Part shown: in pieces, positions 1 to 11,816 of the stretch
Layout: each line of letters opens with the position of its first letter
Numbering within the stretch: position 1 is the first letter of the stretch
Source: Eurosta solidaginis
Taxonomy: Eukaryota; Arthropoda; Insecta; Diptera; Tephritidae
DNA: 64,000 nt
Assembly (NCBI RefSeq): GCF_040869045.1
Contig: NC_090324.1
Location: 189,532,028-189,596,027, forward strand
Direction: 5' to 3'
Made by a program: the position numbers and the translations under genes
Notes under the pieces: model-generated
What the model was told of the DNA's origin: nothing
What the model saw: only the letters and a program-made list of their open reading frames with translations
The model's database searches: none

Positions 1-512
1 ACTAAAAAATAAAAATAAATAAAAGTTTAAAAAAACTAAAAAACAAACTTTCATAGCTAACTGAACTAAAAAATAGAGAATAATTTTCAATTAAAAAGAG
101 TTTATATAACAGTAGTATAAGGTCAAACAATCATTTATAGTTTATCACCTCAAAATAAAATTATAATAAAATTTAAGTTATTAACAGAATAATTTAATTC
201 ACAGTAAAAAGCGTGGGGTGATTGATATTGAATGTCACAATAATTTTATTGGCAGCTATCTGAGAGGAAAGATATGAAATGTAGTCAAATGCACCCCAGG
301 CTTTTTAATCTGAATTAAATTATTCTGTTAATAACTTAAATTTTATTATAATTTTATTTTGAGGTGATTAACTATAAATGATTGTTTGACCTTCTACTAC
401 TGTTATATAAACTCTTTTTAATTGAAAATTATTCTCTATTTTTTAGTTCAGTTAGCTATGAAAGTTTGTTTTTTAGTTTTTTTAAACTTTTATTTATTTT
501 TATTTTTTAGTT
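1..512. mobile_element. Foldback (long inverted repeat) element, copy 1
   Basis: The left arm (about 1-220) and right arm (about 297-512) are reverse complements over nearly their whole length, separated by a loop of about 75 bases. The arms read into the loop through GCGTGGGGTG on the left and CACCCCAGGC on the right. The outer ends are A/T-rich (ACTAAAAAATAAAAA on the left, its complement on the right). There is no coding capacity, so this is a non-autonomous foldback or MITE-like element. Diverged copies lie near 10397 and 25095. The left end touches the window edge, so the true terminus and target duplication cannot be confirmed. Confidence 0.85.
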
Positions 513-569
513 CAAGTAATTTTAAAAGTTTTAGTCGAGAGTGATGAAACCTCGAAACGCCAGCTGTCC

Positions 570-1030
570 ATGGATGAATCCAACCCCACTGAACCGAAAA
601 GGGCCAAGACGCAGGGAGGCTGGACGCGGTCTTTCGCCGAAATTGCCAAGGGTCGGCAGATCATTGGCATTATAGACGATAGCAGCGAAGATGGCAGGAT
701 CCCGAAACAACAGTGGAAGTGGATCGAGGCCGCGCTCGCTACGATGGCGGTTAAGGTTAAGAAAGACAACCCTGGTCCAACGCCATCTTACACAGTTGCA
801 GGGTGGTTCCAGGGCAATGTCTAGCTAATTGCCTGTGACGACGCAAGGTCGGTAAACCTCTATAGGGCCGCCGTCACGCTGATAGGGGTGGTATATCCGG
901 TGGCGCGCCTCAAGGTAGTGGAGGCGCGTGATATCCCCTCACGACCAAGGGCTAGAGTGAGGGTTCCAGTGACGCCAACGTACCCATCTGATATCCTGGA
1001 GCTGCTCCAGGAGTACAACCCGCCAAAGGT
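570..1030 (+). pseudogene. LINE ORF1 fragment (DUF4780-type, LOA/I-like), one in-frame stop
   Basis: The frame from 570 has the look of the DUF4780 nucleic-acid-binding region of insect LINE ORF1 proteins: SFAEIAKGRQ, then KQQWKWIEAAL, then a GWFQGNV motif. A TAG at 822-824 interrupts it. The same frame continues with IACDDARSVNLYRAAV and PSRPRARVRVPV up to about 1027. It then joins reverse-transcriptase sequence directly, so the whole 5' part of ORF2 is missing. This is a dead, internally deleted copy. The family assignment rests on recalled family features, not a search. Confidence 0.75.
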
Positions 1031-1445
1031 TTGGAAGTCAATCCCGATAAAACCGAGCTTGTCCTCTTCACGAGGAGTTACAAAGTACCAAATCTTACAC
1101 CGACAAGAATTGGGGGCAAGTTCTTAGCGTTTAGTGATCAAGTCAAGTATTTTGGAGTCATTCTGGATAGGAAGCTATTATGGAGTGACCATATAGTGGA
1201 GCGATCCAAGAAGGCAGCAGCAGAGCTGTTCACCTGCAAGAGGGCAATTGGCACCTCATGTGGATTCTCCCCTAAGGTGACCTACTGGATTTACACAGCC
1301 ATTGTGCGCCCGATCCTTCTTTATGGTGCCTTAGTCTGGTGGCCTGCACTAGCTAAAAGTACCTATCTTAAAATGCTTCAAAAGGTGCAACGAAGTTCGG
1401 AGCTCTGCATTACCGGGGCTCTCATCTCCACTCCAGATGCCGTTA
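1031..1445 (+). pseudogene. LINE ORF2 fragment, end of reverse transcriptase (LOA/I-like)
   Basis: The translated frame shows the thumb region of a non-LTR reverse transcriptase: VNPDKTELVLFTR, then VKYFGVILDRKLLW, then IVRPILLYGALVWW and KMLQKVQRSS. It belongs to the same LINE family as the minus-strand copies at 19886-20860 and 38432-39454, which carry a matching VVVWWPVLSKAS segment. The 5' side is fused to ORF1 by an internal deletion. The 3' side dissolves into a GATA/CATA-type microsatellite (about 1445-1485) that leads into the satellite array. Confidence 0.8.
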
Positions 1446-1592
1446 CATACATACATGGATACATAAATACATAGATAGATACAGGCCAAGCTAATAAAAT
1501 CGTCTTAAAAAGGGCTCCAGTATGCTCTTTCGTAGATGTGCCATGCATCTCCTTCTATCATTAATAAAGGAATGCGTTTTTCGCATTATGTG

Positions 1593-1803
1593 TAATAACC
1601 CACCTCTTGGGTTACTCCTGGATTGTTATGTAATAATACAGTGATTATTTGGGAATGCTTTACTATGACAAAATGGTATTTTATTTAGCTGAAACACAAT
1701 GTGACTTTACAGGTTAACGTTCGATATTCAACTAACTACAAACTGCTCGTTACTTTAACATCATTGCTTCTCGCACACACACAAACACCAATGCCGGTCT
1801 CTA
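1593..1803. mobile_element. Short insertion in the first satellite header, with direct flanking repeats
   Basis: The first header is split by about 211 bp of unrelated sequence starting TAATAACCCACC and ending GCCGGTCTCTA. A perfect 9-bp direct repeat, CATTATGTG, flanks it at 1584-1592 and 1804-1812. All other headers show the uninterrupted site. It could be a small DNA transposon with a 9-bp duplication. Alternatively it is a solo LTR beginning TGTGTAATAACCC with a shorter CATTA duplication. No coding capacity is visible. Confidence 0.6.
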
Positions 1804-4800
1804 CATTATGTGCAAGGTTTCAAATCTATGGCCATTTGGGGTGGTCATAAGTTCAATTGACCTTATGTCCGTTAAACCTTATGTCAGCCCACCATCACAT
1901 TATTGCATTGTCATCGAGCCTTGATACGTGTGCAAAGTTTTAATCAAACTTATGGCCATTCAAATTGGTAATAACGCCAATTTACCTTATGGCCGTTGAC
2001 CTTATGCCACCACACCATCACATTAATGCATTGTCATCGAGCCTTGATACGTGTGAAAAGTTTTAATCATACTTATGGCCATTCAAAGTGGTAATAACGC
2101 CAATTGACCTCATGGCCGTTGACCTTATGTCACCGCATCGTCACACTAATGCATTTTCATCTAGACTTGATACGTGTGCAAAGTTTCAATCAAACGTATG
2201 GCCATTCAGAGTGGTAATAGCGCCAATTGACCTTATGGCCGTTGACCTTATATCACCACACTATGACATTAATGCATTGTCAGCCAGCCTTAATCCGTGT
2301 GCAAAGTTTCAATCAACCTTATGGCCATTCAAAGTGGTAATGAGGCAATTGACTTTATGGCCGTTGACCTTATGTCACCGCGCCATCACACTTATGCATA
2401 GTCGTAGAGCCTTGATACGTGTGCAAAGTTTCAATCAAACTTATGGCCATCCAAAGTGGTAATAAGGCCAATTGACCTTATGGCCGGTGACCTTATGTCA
2501 CCGCACCATCACATTAATGCATTGTCATCGAGCCTTGATACGTGTGAAAAGTTTTAATCAAACCTATGTCCATTCAAAGTGGTAATAACGCCAATTGACC
2601 TTATGGCCGTTGACCTTATGTCACCGTGTCGTCATATTAATGCATTTTCATCTAGTCTTGATACGTGTGCAAAGTTTCAATCAAACTTATGGCCATTCAA
2701 AGTGGTAATAACGCCAATTGACCTTATGGCCGTTGACTTTATGCCACCACACCATCACATTAATGCTTTGTCATCGAGCCTTGATACGTGTGCAAAGCTT
2801 CAAACAAACTTATGGCCATTCAAAGTGGTAATAAGGCCATTTGACTTTATGGCCGTTCACCTTATGTCACCGCGCCATCACACTAATGCATAGTCGTAGA
2901 GCCTTGATACGTGTGCAAAGTTTCAATCAAACTCATTGCCATTCAAAGTGGTAATAAGGCCAATAGAGCATATGAAAGTTGACCTTATGTCACCGCACCA
3001 TCACATTAATGCATTGCCATAGAGCCTTGATACGGGTGCAAAGTTTTAATCAAACTTATGGCCATTCAAAGAGGTAATAACGCCAATTGACCTTATGGCC
3101 GTTGACCTTATGTCACCACACCACCACATTAATGCATTGTCATCGGTCCTTGAGACGTATGCAAAGTTTCAAATTAATCAGACTTCTAGAAAATGGTGAA
3201 AATTAAGCTGAAAGATTCCGTTACATACAGGCCAAGCTAATAAAAGCGTGTTAAAAAGGGCTCCAGTATGCTCTTTCGTAGATGTGCCATGCATCTTCTT
3301 CTATCATTAATAAAGGAATACGCTTTTCGCATTATGTGCAAGGTTTCAAACCTATGGCCATTTGGGGTGGTCATAAGTTCAATTGACCTTATGTCTGTTA
3401 ACCTTATGTCAGCCCCATTACATTATTGCATTGTCATCGAGCCTTGATACGTGTGCAAAGTTTCAATCAAACTTACGGCCATTCGAAGTGGTAATAAGGC
3501 CAAATGACCTTATGGCCGTTGACCTTATGTCACCACACCACCACATTAATGCATTTTCATCTAGCCTTGATACGTGTGCAAAATTTCCATCAAACTTATG
3601 ACCATTCGGAGTGGTAATAGCGCCAATTGACCTCATGGCCGTTGACCTAATGTCACCACACCATCACATTAATGCATTGTGATCGAGCTTTGAGACGTGT
3701 GCAAAGTTTCAATCAAACTTATGGCCATTCGAAGTGATAATAAGGCCAATTGACCTTATGGCCGTTGACCTTATGTCACCGCATCATCACATTAATGCAT
3801 TGTCATCGAGCCTTGATACGTGTGCAAAGTTTCAATCAAACTTATGGCTATTCAAAGTGGTAATAACGCCAATTGACCTTATGGCCGTTGACCTTATGTC
3901 ACCACACCATCACACTAACGCATTGTCATCGAGCCTTGATACGTGTGCAAAGTTTCAATCAAACTTATGGCCATTCAGAGTGGTAATAGCGCCAATTGAC
4001 CTTATGGCGTTGACGAAATGTCACCACACCATCTCATTAATGCATTGTGATCGAGCCTTGATACGTGTGCAAAGTTCCAACCAAACTTATGGCCACTCAA
4101 AGTGGTAATAAGGTCAATTGACCTTATGGCCGTTGACCTTATGTCACCGCACCATCACATTAATGCATTTTCATCGAGCCTTGATACGTGTGCAAAGTTT
4201 CAATCAAACTTATGGCCATTCAGAGTGGTAATAACGCCATTTGACCTTATGGCCGTTGACCTTATGTCACCACACCATCCCATTAATGCATTTTCATCGA
4301 GCCTTGATACGCGCGCAAAGTTTCAATCAAACTTATGGCCATTCAAAGTGGTAATAAGGCCAATTGACCTTATGGCCGTTGACCTTATGTCACCGCGACA
4401 TCACATTAATGCATAGTCGTAGAGCCTTGATACGTGTGCAAAGCTTCAGTCAAACTTATGGCCATTCAAAGTGGTAATAAGGCCAATTGACCTTATGTCC
4501 GTTGACCTTATGTCACCACACCACCACATTAATGCATTGTTATCGGTCCTTGATACATATGAAAAGTTTCAAATTAATCAGACTTCTAGAAACTGGTGAA
4601 AATTAAGCTGAAAGATTCCGTTACATTCAGTTCAAGCAAATAAAAGCGTGTTAAAAAGGGCTCCAGTATGCTCTTTCGTAGATGTGCCATGCATCCCCTT
4701 CTATCATTAATAAGGGAATGCGTTTTTCGCATTATGTGCAAGGTTTCAAATCTATGGCCATTTGGGGTGGTCATAAGTTCAATTGACCTTATGTCTGTTA

Positions 4801-5255
4801 GCCTTATGTCAGCCCCCTATCACATTATTACATTGTCATCGAGCCTTGATACGTGCGCAAAGTTTCAATCAAACTTATGGTCATTCAAAGTGGTAATAAG
4901 GCCAATTTACCTTATGGCCGTTGACCTTGTGTCACCACACCATCACATTAGTGCATTGTCATCGAGCTTTGATTCGTGTGCAAAGTTTCAATCAAACTTG
5001 TGGCCATTCAAAGTCGTAATAAGGCCAATTGACCTTATGGCCGTTGACCTTATGTCACTAAACCGTCACATTAATGCATTTTCATCTAGCCTTGATACGT
5101 GTGCAAAGTTTCAATCAAACTTGTGGCCATTCAAAGTCGTAATAAGGCCAAAAGTTTCAAATTAATCAGACTTTTAGAAGCTGGTGAAAATTAAGCTGAA
5201 AAATTCCGTTACATACAGGCCAAGCTATTAAAAGCGTGTTAAAAAGGGCTCCAGT

Positions 5256-6776
5256 ATGCTCTTTAGTAGATCTGCCATGCATCCCCTTCTATCATTAATA
5301 AAGGAATGCGTTTTTCGCATTATGTGCAAGGTTTCAAATCTATGGCCATTTGGTGTGGTCATAAGTTCAATTGACCTTATGTCTGTTAACCTTATGTCAG
5401 CCCACCATCACATTATTGCATTGTCATCGAGCCTTGATACGTGTGCAAAGTTTCAATCAAACTTATGGCCATTCAAAGTGGTAATAAGGCCAATTGACCT
5501 TATGGCCGTTGACCTTATGTCACCACACCATTACATTAATGTATTGTCATCGAGCCTTGATTCGTGTGCAAAGTTTCAATCAAACTTGTGGCCATTCAAA
5601 GTCGTAATAAGGCCAATTGACCTTATGGCCGTTGACCTTATGTCACCGCACCATCACGTTAATGCATTTTCATCTAGCCTTGATACGTGTGCAAAGTTCC
5701 AATCAAACTTATGGCCATTCAGAGTAGCAATAGCGCCAATTGACCTTATGGCCGTTGACCTAACGTCACCACACCATCACATTAATGCACTGCAATCGAG
5801 CCTTGATACGTTTGCAAAGTTCCAATCAAACTTATGGCCATTCAAAGTGGTAATAAGGCCAATTAACCTTATGGCCGTTGACCTTATGTCACCCCACCAT
5901 CACATTAATGCACTGCAATCGAGCCTTGATACGTCTGCAAAGTTTCAATCAAACTTATGGCCATTCAAAGTGGTAATAATGCCAGTTGACCTTATGGCCG
6001 CTGACCTTATGTCACCGCACCATCGCATTAATGCAATGTCATCGAGCCTTGATACGTGTGCAAAGTTTCAATCAAACTTATGGCCATTCAAAGTTGTAAT
6101 AACGCCAATTGACCTTATGGCCGTTGACCTTATGTCACCACACCACCACATTAATGCATTTTCATCTAGCCTTGATACGTGTGCAAAGTTTCAATCAAAC
6201 TTATGGCCATTCAGAGTGATAATAGCGCCAATTGACCTTATGGCCGTTGACCTAATGTCACCACACCATCACATTAATGCATTTTCATCGAGCCTTGATA
6301 CGTGTGCAAACCTTCAATCAAACTTATGGCCATTCAAAGTGGTAATAAGGCCAATTGACCTTATGACCGTTGACCTTATGTCACCACACCACCACATTAA
6401 TGCATTTTCATCTAGCCTCGATACGTGTGCAAAGTTTCAATCAAACTTATGGCCATTCAGAATGGTAATAGCGCCAATTGACCTTATGGCCGTTGACCTA
6501 ATGTCACCACACCTTCACATTAATGCATTTTCATCGAGCCTTGATACGTGTGCAAAGTTTCAATCAAACTTATGGCCATTCAAAGTGGTAATAAGGCCAA
6601 TTGACCTTATGGCCGTTGACCTGATGTCATCGCACCATCACATTGATGCACTGGCATCGAGCCTTGATACGTGTGCAAAGTTTCAATCAAGCTTATGGCT
6701 ATTCAAAGTGGTAATAAGGTCAATTGACCTTATGGTCGTTGACCTTATTCCACCGCGTCATCACATTAATGCATAG
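5256..6776 (+). other. Longest open frame of the satellite: 506 codons, leader plus 41-residue repeats
   Basis: The frame starts at the ATG inside a header (MLFSRSAMHPLLSLIKECVF), followed by about eleven 41-residue modules of the type PIDLMAVDLMSPHHHINA...SSSLDTCAKFQSNLWPFK. It ends with a TAG in a variant unit (GCATAGTCG) that recurs at block ends. Sister blocks give the same architecture with 165 (4668-5165), 178 (7020-7556) and 198 (7808-8404) codons. I know no protein family with this repeat. The frame may be a by-product of unit lengths divisible by 3, so coding status is unproven and I do not call it a gene. Confidence 0.35.
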
Positions 6777-9700
6777 TCGTAGAGCCGTGATACGTGTGCA
6801 AAGTTTCAATCAAACTTATGGCCGTTCAAAGTGGTAATAAGGCCAATTGACCGTTGACTTTATGTCACCACACCACCACATTAATGCGTTGTCATCGGTC
6901 CTTGATACGTATGCAAATTTTCAAATTAATCAGACTTCTAGAAACTGGTGAAAATTAAGCTGAAAGATTCCGTTACATACAGGCCAAGCTAATAAAAGCG
7001 TGTTAAAAAGGGCTCCAGTATGTTCTTTCGTAGATGTGCCAAGCATCCCCTTCTATCACTAATAAAGGAATGCGTTTTTCGCATTATGTGCAAGGTTTCA
7101 AATCTATGGCCATTTGGGGTGGTGATAAGTTCAATTGACCTTATGTCTGTTAACCTTATGTCAGCCCACCATCACATTATTGCATTGTCATCGAGCCTTG
7201 ATACGTGTGCAAAGTTTCAATCAAACTTATGGCCATTCAAAGTGGTAATAAGGCCAATTGACCTTATGGCCGTTGACCTTATGTCACCGCACCATCACAT
7301 TAATGCATTTTCATCGATCCTTGATACGTGTGCAAAGTTTCAATCAAACTTATGGCCATTCAAAGTGGTAATAACGCCATTTGACCTTATGGCCGTTGAC
7401 CTTATATCACCACACCATCACCTTAATGCATTTTCATCGAGCCTTGATACGCGTGCAAAGTTTCAATCAAACTTATGGCCATTCCAAGTGGTAATAAGGC
7501 CAATTGACCTTATGGCCGTTGACTTTATGTCACCGCGCCATCACATTAATGCATAGTCGTAGAGCCCTGATACGTGTGCAAAGCTTCAGTCAAACTTATG
7601 GCCATTCAAAGTGGTAATAAGGCCCATTGACCTTATGGCCGTTGACTTTATGTCACCACACCACCACATTAATGCATTGTCATCGGTCCTTGATACGTCT
7701 GCAAATTTTCAAATTAATCAGACTTCTAGAAACTGGTGAAAATTAAGCTGATAAATTCCGTTGCATACAAGCCAAGCTAAAAAAAGTGTGTTAAAAAGGG
7801 CTCCAGTATGCTCTTTCGTAGATGTGCCATGCATCCCCTTCTATCATTAATAAGGGAATGCGTTTTTCGCATTATGTGCAAGGTTTCAAATCTATGGCCA
7901 TTTGGGGTGGTCATAAGATCAATTGACCTTATGTCTGTTAGCCTTATGTCAGCCCCCTATCACATTATTACATTGTCATCGAGCCTTGATACGTGCGCAA
8001 AGTTTCAGTCAAACTTATGGTCATTCAAAGTGGTAATAAAGCCAATTTACCTTATGGCCGTTGACCTTATGTCACCACACCATCACATTAATGCATTGTC
8101 ATCGAGCCTTGATTCGTGTGCAAAGTTTCAATCAAACTTGTGGCCATTCAAAGGCGTAATAAGGCCAATTGACCTTATGGCCGTTGACCTTATGTCACCG
8201 CACCGTCACATTAATGCATTTTCATCTAGCCTTGATACGCGTGCAAAGTTTCAAATAAACTTGTGGCCATTCAAAGTCGTAATAAGGCCAATTGACCTTA
8301 TGGCCGTTGACATTATGTCACCGCACCATCACATTAATGCATTTTCATCTAGCCTTGATACGTGTGCAAAGTTTCAAATTAATCAGACTTCTAGAAACTG
8401 GTGAAAATTAAGCTTAAAGATTCCGTTACATACAGGACAAGCTATTAAAAGCGTGTTAAAAAGGGCTCCAGTATGCTCTTTCGTAGATGTGCCATGCATC
8501 CCTTCTATCATTAATAAAGGAATGCCTTTTTTGCATTATGTGCAAGGTTTCAAATCTGTGGCCATTTGGGGTGGTCATAAGTTCAATTGACCTTATGTCT
8601 GTTAACCTTATGTCAGCCCACCATCACATTATTGCATTGTCATCGAGCCTTGATACGTGTGCAAAGTTTCAATCAAACTTATGGCCATTCAAAGTGGTAA
8701 TAAGGCCAATTGACCTTATGGCCGTTGACCTAATGTCACCACACCATCACATTAACGCATTGTGATCGAGCCTTGATACGTGTGCAAAGTTTCAATCAAA
8801 CTTATGGCCATTCAAAGTAGTAATAAGGCCAATTGACCTTATGGCCGTTGACCTTATGTCACCGCACCATCACATTAATGCACTATCATCGAGCCTTGAT
8901 ACGTGTGCAAAGTTTCAAACTTATGGCCATTCAAAGTAGTAATAAGGCCAATTGACCTTATGGCCGTTGACCTTATGTCACCGCACCATCACATTAATGC
9001 ACTATCATCGAGCCTTGATACGTGTGCAAAGTTTCAATCAAACTTATGGCCATTCAAAGTGGTAATAACGCCAATTGACATTATGGCCGTTGACCTTATG
9101 TCACCACACCATCACATTGATGCATTTTCATCTAGCCTTGATACGTGTGCAAACTTTCAATCAAACTTATGGCCATCCAAAGTGGTAATAAGGCCAATTG
9201 GCCTTATGGCCGTTGACCTTATGTCACCACACCACCACATTAATGCATTTTCATCTAGCCTTGATACGTGTGCAAAGCTTCAATCAAACTTATGGCCATT
9301 CAGAGTGGTAATAGCGCCAATTGACCTTATGGCCGTTGGCCTAATGTCACCACACCATCACATTAATGCATTGTGATCGAGCCTTGATACGTGTGCAAAG
9401 TTCCAATCAAACTTATGGCCATTCAAAGTGGTAATAAGGCCAATTGACCTTATGGCCGTTGACCTTATGTCACCGCACCATCACATTAATGCATTTTCAT
9501 CGAGCCTTGATACGTGCGCAAAGTTTCAATCAAACGTATGGCCATTCAAAGTGGTAATAACGCCAATTGACCTTATGGCCGTTGACCTTATGTCACCACA
9601 CCATCACATTAATGCATTGTCATCGAGCCTTGATACGTGTGCAAAGTTTCAATCAAACTTACGGCCACTCAAAGTGGTAATAAGGCCAACTGACCTTATG

Positions 9701-10396
9701 GCCGTTGACCTTATGTCACCGCGCCATCACATTAATGCATAGTCGTAGAGCCGTGATACGTGTGCAAAGTTTCAATCAAACTTATGGCCATTCAAAGTGG
9801 TGATAAGGCCAATTGACCCTATGGCCGTTGACCTTATGTCACCACAACACCACATTAATGCATTGTCATCGGTCCTTGATACGTATGCAAAGTTTCAAGT
9901 TAATCAGACTTCTAGAAACTGGTGAAAATTAAGCTGAAAGATTCCGTTACATACAGGCCAAGCTAATAAAAGCGCGTTAAAAAGGGATCCAGTATGCTCT
10001 TTCGTAGACGTGCCATGCATCCCCTTCTATCATTAATAAAGGAATACGTTTTTCGCATTATGTGCAAGGTTTCAAATCTATGGCCATTTGGGGTGGTGAT
10101 AAGTTCAATTGACCTTATGTCTGTTAACCTTATGTCAGCCCCATCACATTATTGCATTGTCATCGAGCCTTGATACGTGTGCAAAGTTTCAATCAAACTT
10201 ATGGCCATTCAAAGTGGTAATAAGGCCAATTGACCCTATGGCCGTTGACCTTATGTCACCACACCACCACATTAATGCATTGTCATCGGTCCTTGAGACG
10301 TATGCAAAGTTTCAAATTAATCAGACTTCTAGAAAATGGTGAAAATTAAGCTGAAAGATTCCGTTACATACAGGCCAAGCTAATAAAAGCGTGTTA

Positions 10397-10735
10397 AAAA
10401 CTAAAAAACACGCTTTTATAGCTAACCGAACTAAAAAATAGAAAATAATTTTCAATTAAAAAGAGTTTATATAACAGTAGTAGAAGGTCAAACTATCATT
10501 TATAGTTTATCACCTCAAAATAAAATTATAATAAAATTTAAGTTATTAACAGAATAATTTAATTCACAGTAAAAAGCGTGGGGTGCTTGATATTGAATGT
10601 TACAATCATTCTATTGGCAACTATCTGACAGGAAAGATATGAAATGTAGTCAAATGCACCCCACGCTTTTTAATCTGAATTAAATTATTCTGTTAATAAC
10701 TTAAATTTTATTATAATTTTATTTTTTAAACTGTT
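10397..10735. mobile_element. Foldback element, copy 2, right arm truncated
   Basis: The left arm (CTAAAAAACACGCTTTTATAG onward) and the loop match copies 1 and 3. The right arm breaks off at ATTTTATTTT and resumes at TTTAAACTGTT, so about 130 bp of the right arm is missing relative to copy 3. The left end abuts satellite header sequence (AATAAAAGCGTGTTAAAAA). The right end abuts the Penelope-like remnant, the same arrangement as at 25095, because both belong to the large tandem duplication. Confidence 0.85.
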
Positions 10736-11290
10736 ATTTATTCTAAGATGATTATATTATCGAAGTTAGGGTAGTGTCCGGTATCCTTACAGTAGGATGA
10801 TAACGCCGTTTTGTTGTCCGGAAAATTATTCCTTAAATTTATATTTGATTTGTGTGCAGATATCCTTGTCTTGAGTTTTGATTTTTTAGTACCCACATAT
10901 ACCTTCTGGCATACGTGGAACCCGTCGCCATTACAAGGAACCTTGTATACCACATCGGACTGATCCTGTATGGGTATCTTATTACAATGTTGCTGAAAAT
11001 ATTCCGCAGAGTATTGCCATATGTAAAGGCTAGTCGCACGTTTTCTTTATAATACATTTTAGAATATTTTATTCTTTCGGACAATCCTGCTACGTATGTG
11101 GCCAGTTTATATATTTTATCATTTTAAGATCTTTCGGTATTATTATCACTAGGCCGATAATCAAAAATCAGTTTCCTTATTAATTTCACGGGGAAATCGT
11201 TATCCTCGAGTATATTTTCTATAATCTTCTTATTCTCAGGGTGGTAAATTTTATCGCTTATGGAAAGAACACGAGTATCCCCGTAGATTT
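10736..11290 (-). pseudogene. Penelope-like element remnant, GIY-YIG endonuclease end (copy A)
   Basis: Minus-strand frames read YHPENKKIIENILEDNDFP, then IYKLATYVAGLSERIKYSKM, then VVYKVPCNGDG and KVYVGTKKSKLKTRISAHKS, and finally a CKDTGHYPNFDNIIILE-like end. The YKVPC...KVYVG...LKTRI.AHK pattern is that of the GIY-YIG nuclease at the C-terminus of Penelope-like retroelements. There is a frameshift near 10985 (ORFs 11084-10839 and 10953-10738) and an in-frame stop upstream. Only the 3' part survives. The sequence at 11158-11162 (TAATC) is the empty site of the copia insertion found in copy B. Confidence 0.75.
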
Positions 11291-11299
11291 GGATATATC

Positions 11300-11816
11300 A
11301 AAACGAAAATTTTTGATTTAATAAATTTTTTACTTCAAACCTTAAATGATAATTTTTAAAAATATAAATCTGATAGTTGATATACACACAGATCCCAAGT
11401 GACGAACTTCAAATTTTGTATACTATTAAAACTTAGTATTAAACGTTTGAACCACTTGAACCGAACCGGTTCGGCGGTTCAGAGGTAGCCGCGAATTCAC
11501 GAACCGGTTCAAGTTTTGCCTGAGTGGTTCGAACCACTGAACCGAATCGCTTCGATTTTCTAGGCGGTTTTCAGCCCTGGTTTGTATGTGGCTTAACTTC
11601 AGTTTTTCTCGTTTGTTATTTTTTGTTATTTTCATTTGATTTTATTAGCTTGATGCAGTCGAGTTGAATCATTTTGATTCTATGTGGTACTCTGTGCACA
11701 TGGCTTTTTTGTTGTTGCTTTTGGTTCTGGGTTGGTTATGATCTTTGATTCAATTTATTACATTCATTATTATACTTATTATTATATATATTATTATTAT
11801 TACATTCATTATTATA
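11300..11816. repeat. AT-rich spacer with a GGTTC/GAACC palindrome cluster (copy A)
   Basis: No gene is visible. Between about 11445 and 11556 there is a dense cluster of GAACC/GGTTC half sites, including GAACCGGTTC and the perfect 14-base palindrome GTGGTTCGAACCAC. The same cluster recurs at about 30977-31085 and 36535-36642 with small changes. After it comes T-rich sequence and a TTATTA-type microsatellite (about 11755-11815) in which the 426-bp array is inserted. Confidence 0.8.

Larger units (their letters stand above)
1480..10395. repeat. Satellite array: 123-bp units with 177-bp header blocks
   Basis: The basic unit is 123 bp, with a core such as CAATTGACCTTATGGCCGTT followed by a GTCACCRCACCATCACATTA segment. 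It repeats through nearly the whole interval, many dozens of times. A 177-bp header is inserted between units and begins ATTAATCAGACTTCTAG, includes GGGCTCCAGTATGCTCTTTC, and ends GTGCAAGGTTTCAA. Headers recur near 1510, 3255, 4660, 5245, 7010, 7800, 8465 and 9985, giving higher-order blocks of about 0.6 to 1.8 kb. Because 123 and 177 are both divisible by 3, one plus-strand frame stays open over long stretches. Each header also holds a short perfect hairpin, AATGCG-TTTTT-CGCATT. I do not recognise this satellite. Confidence 0.95.

Noticed and set aside
1480..10395. CRISPR-like array in the 123-bp repeats
   Set aside because: Units are contiguous, with no unique spacers, and there are no cas genes; the setting is a eukaryotic transposon-rich region. 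This is satellite DNA.
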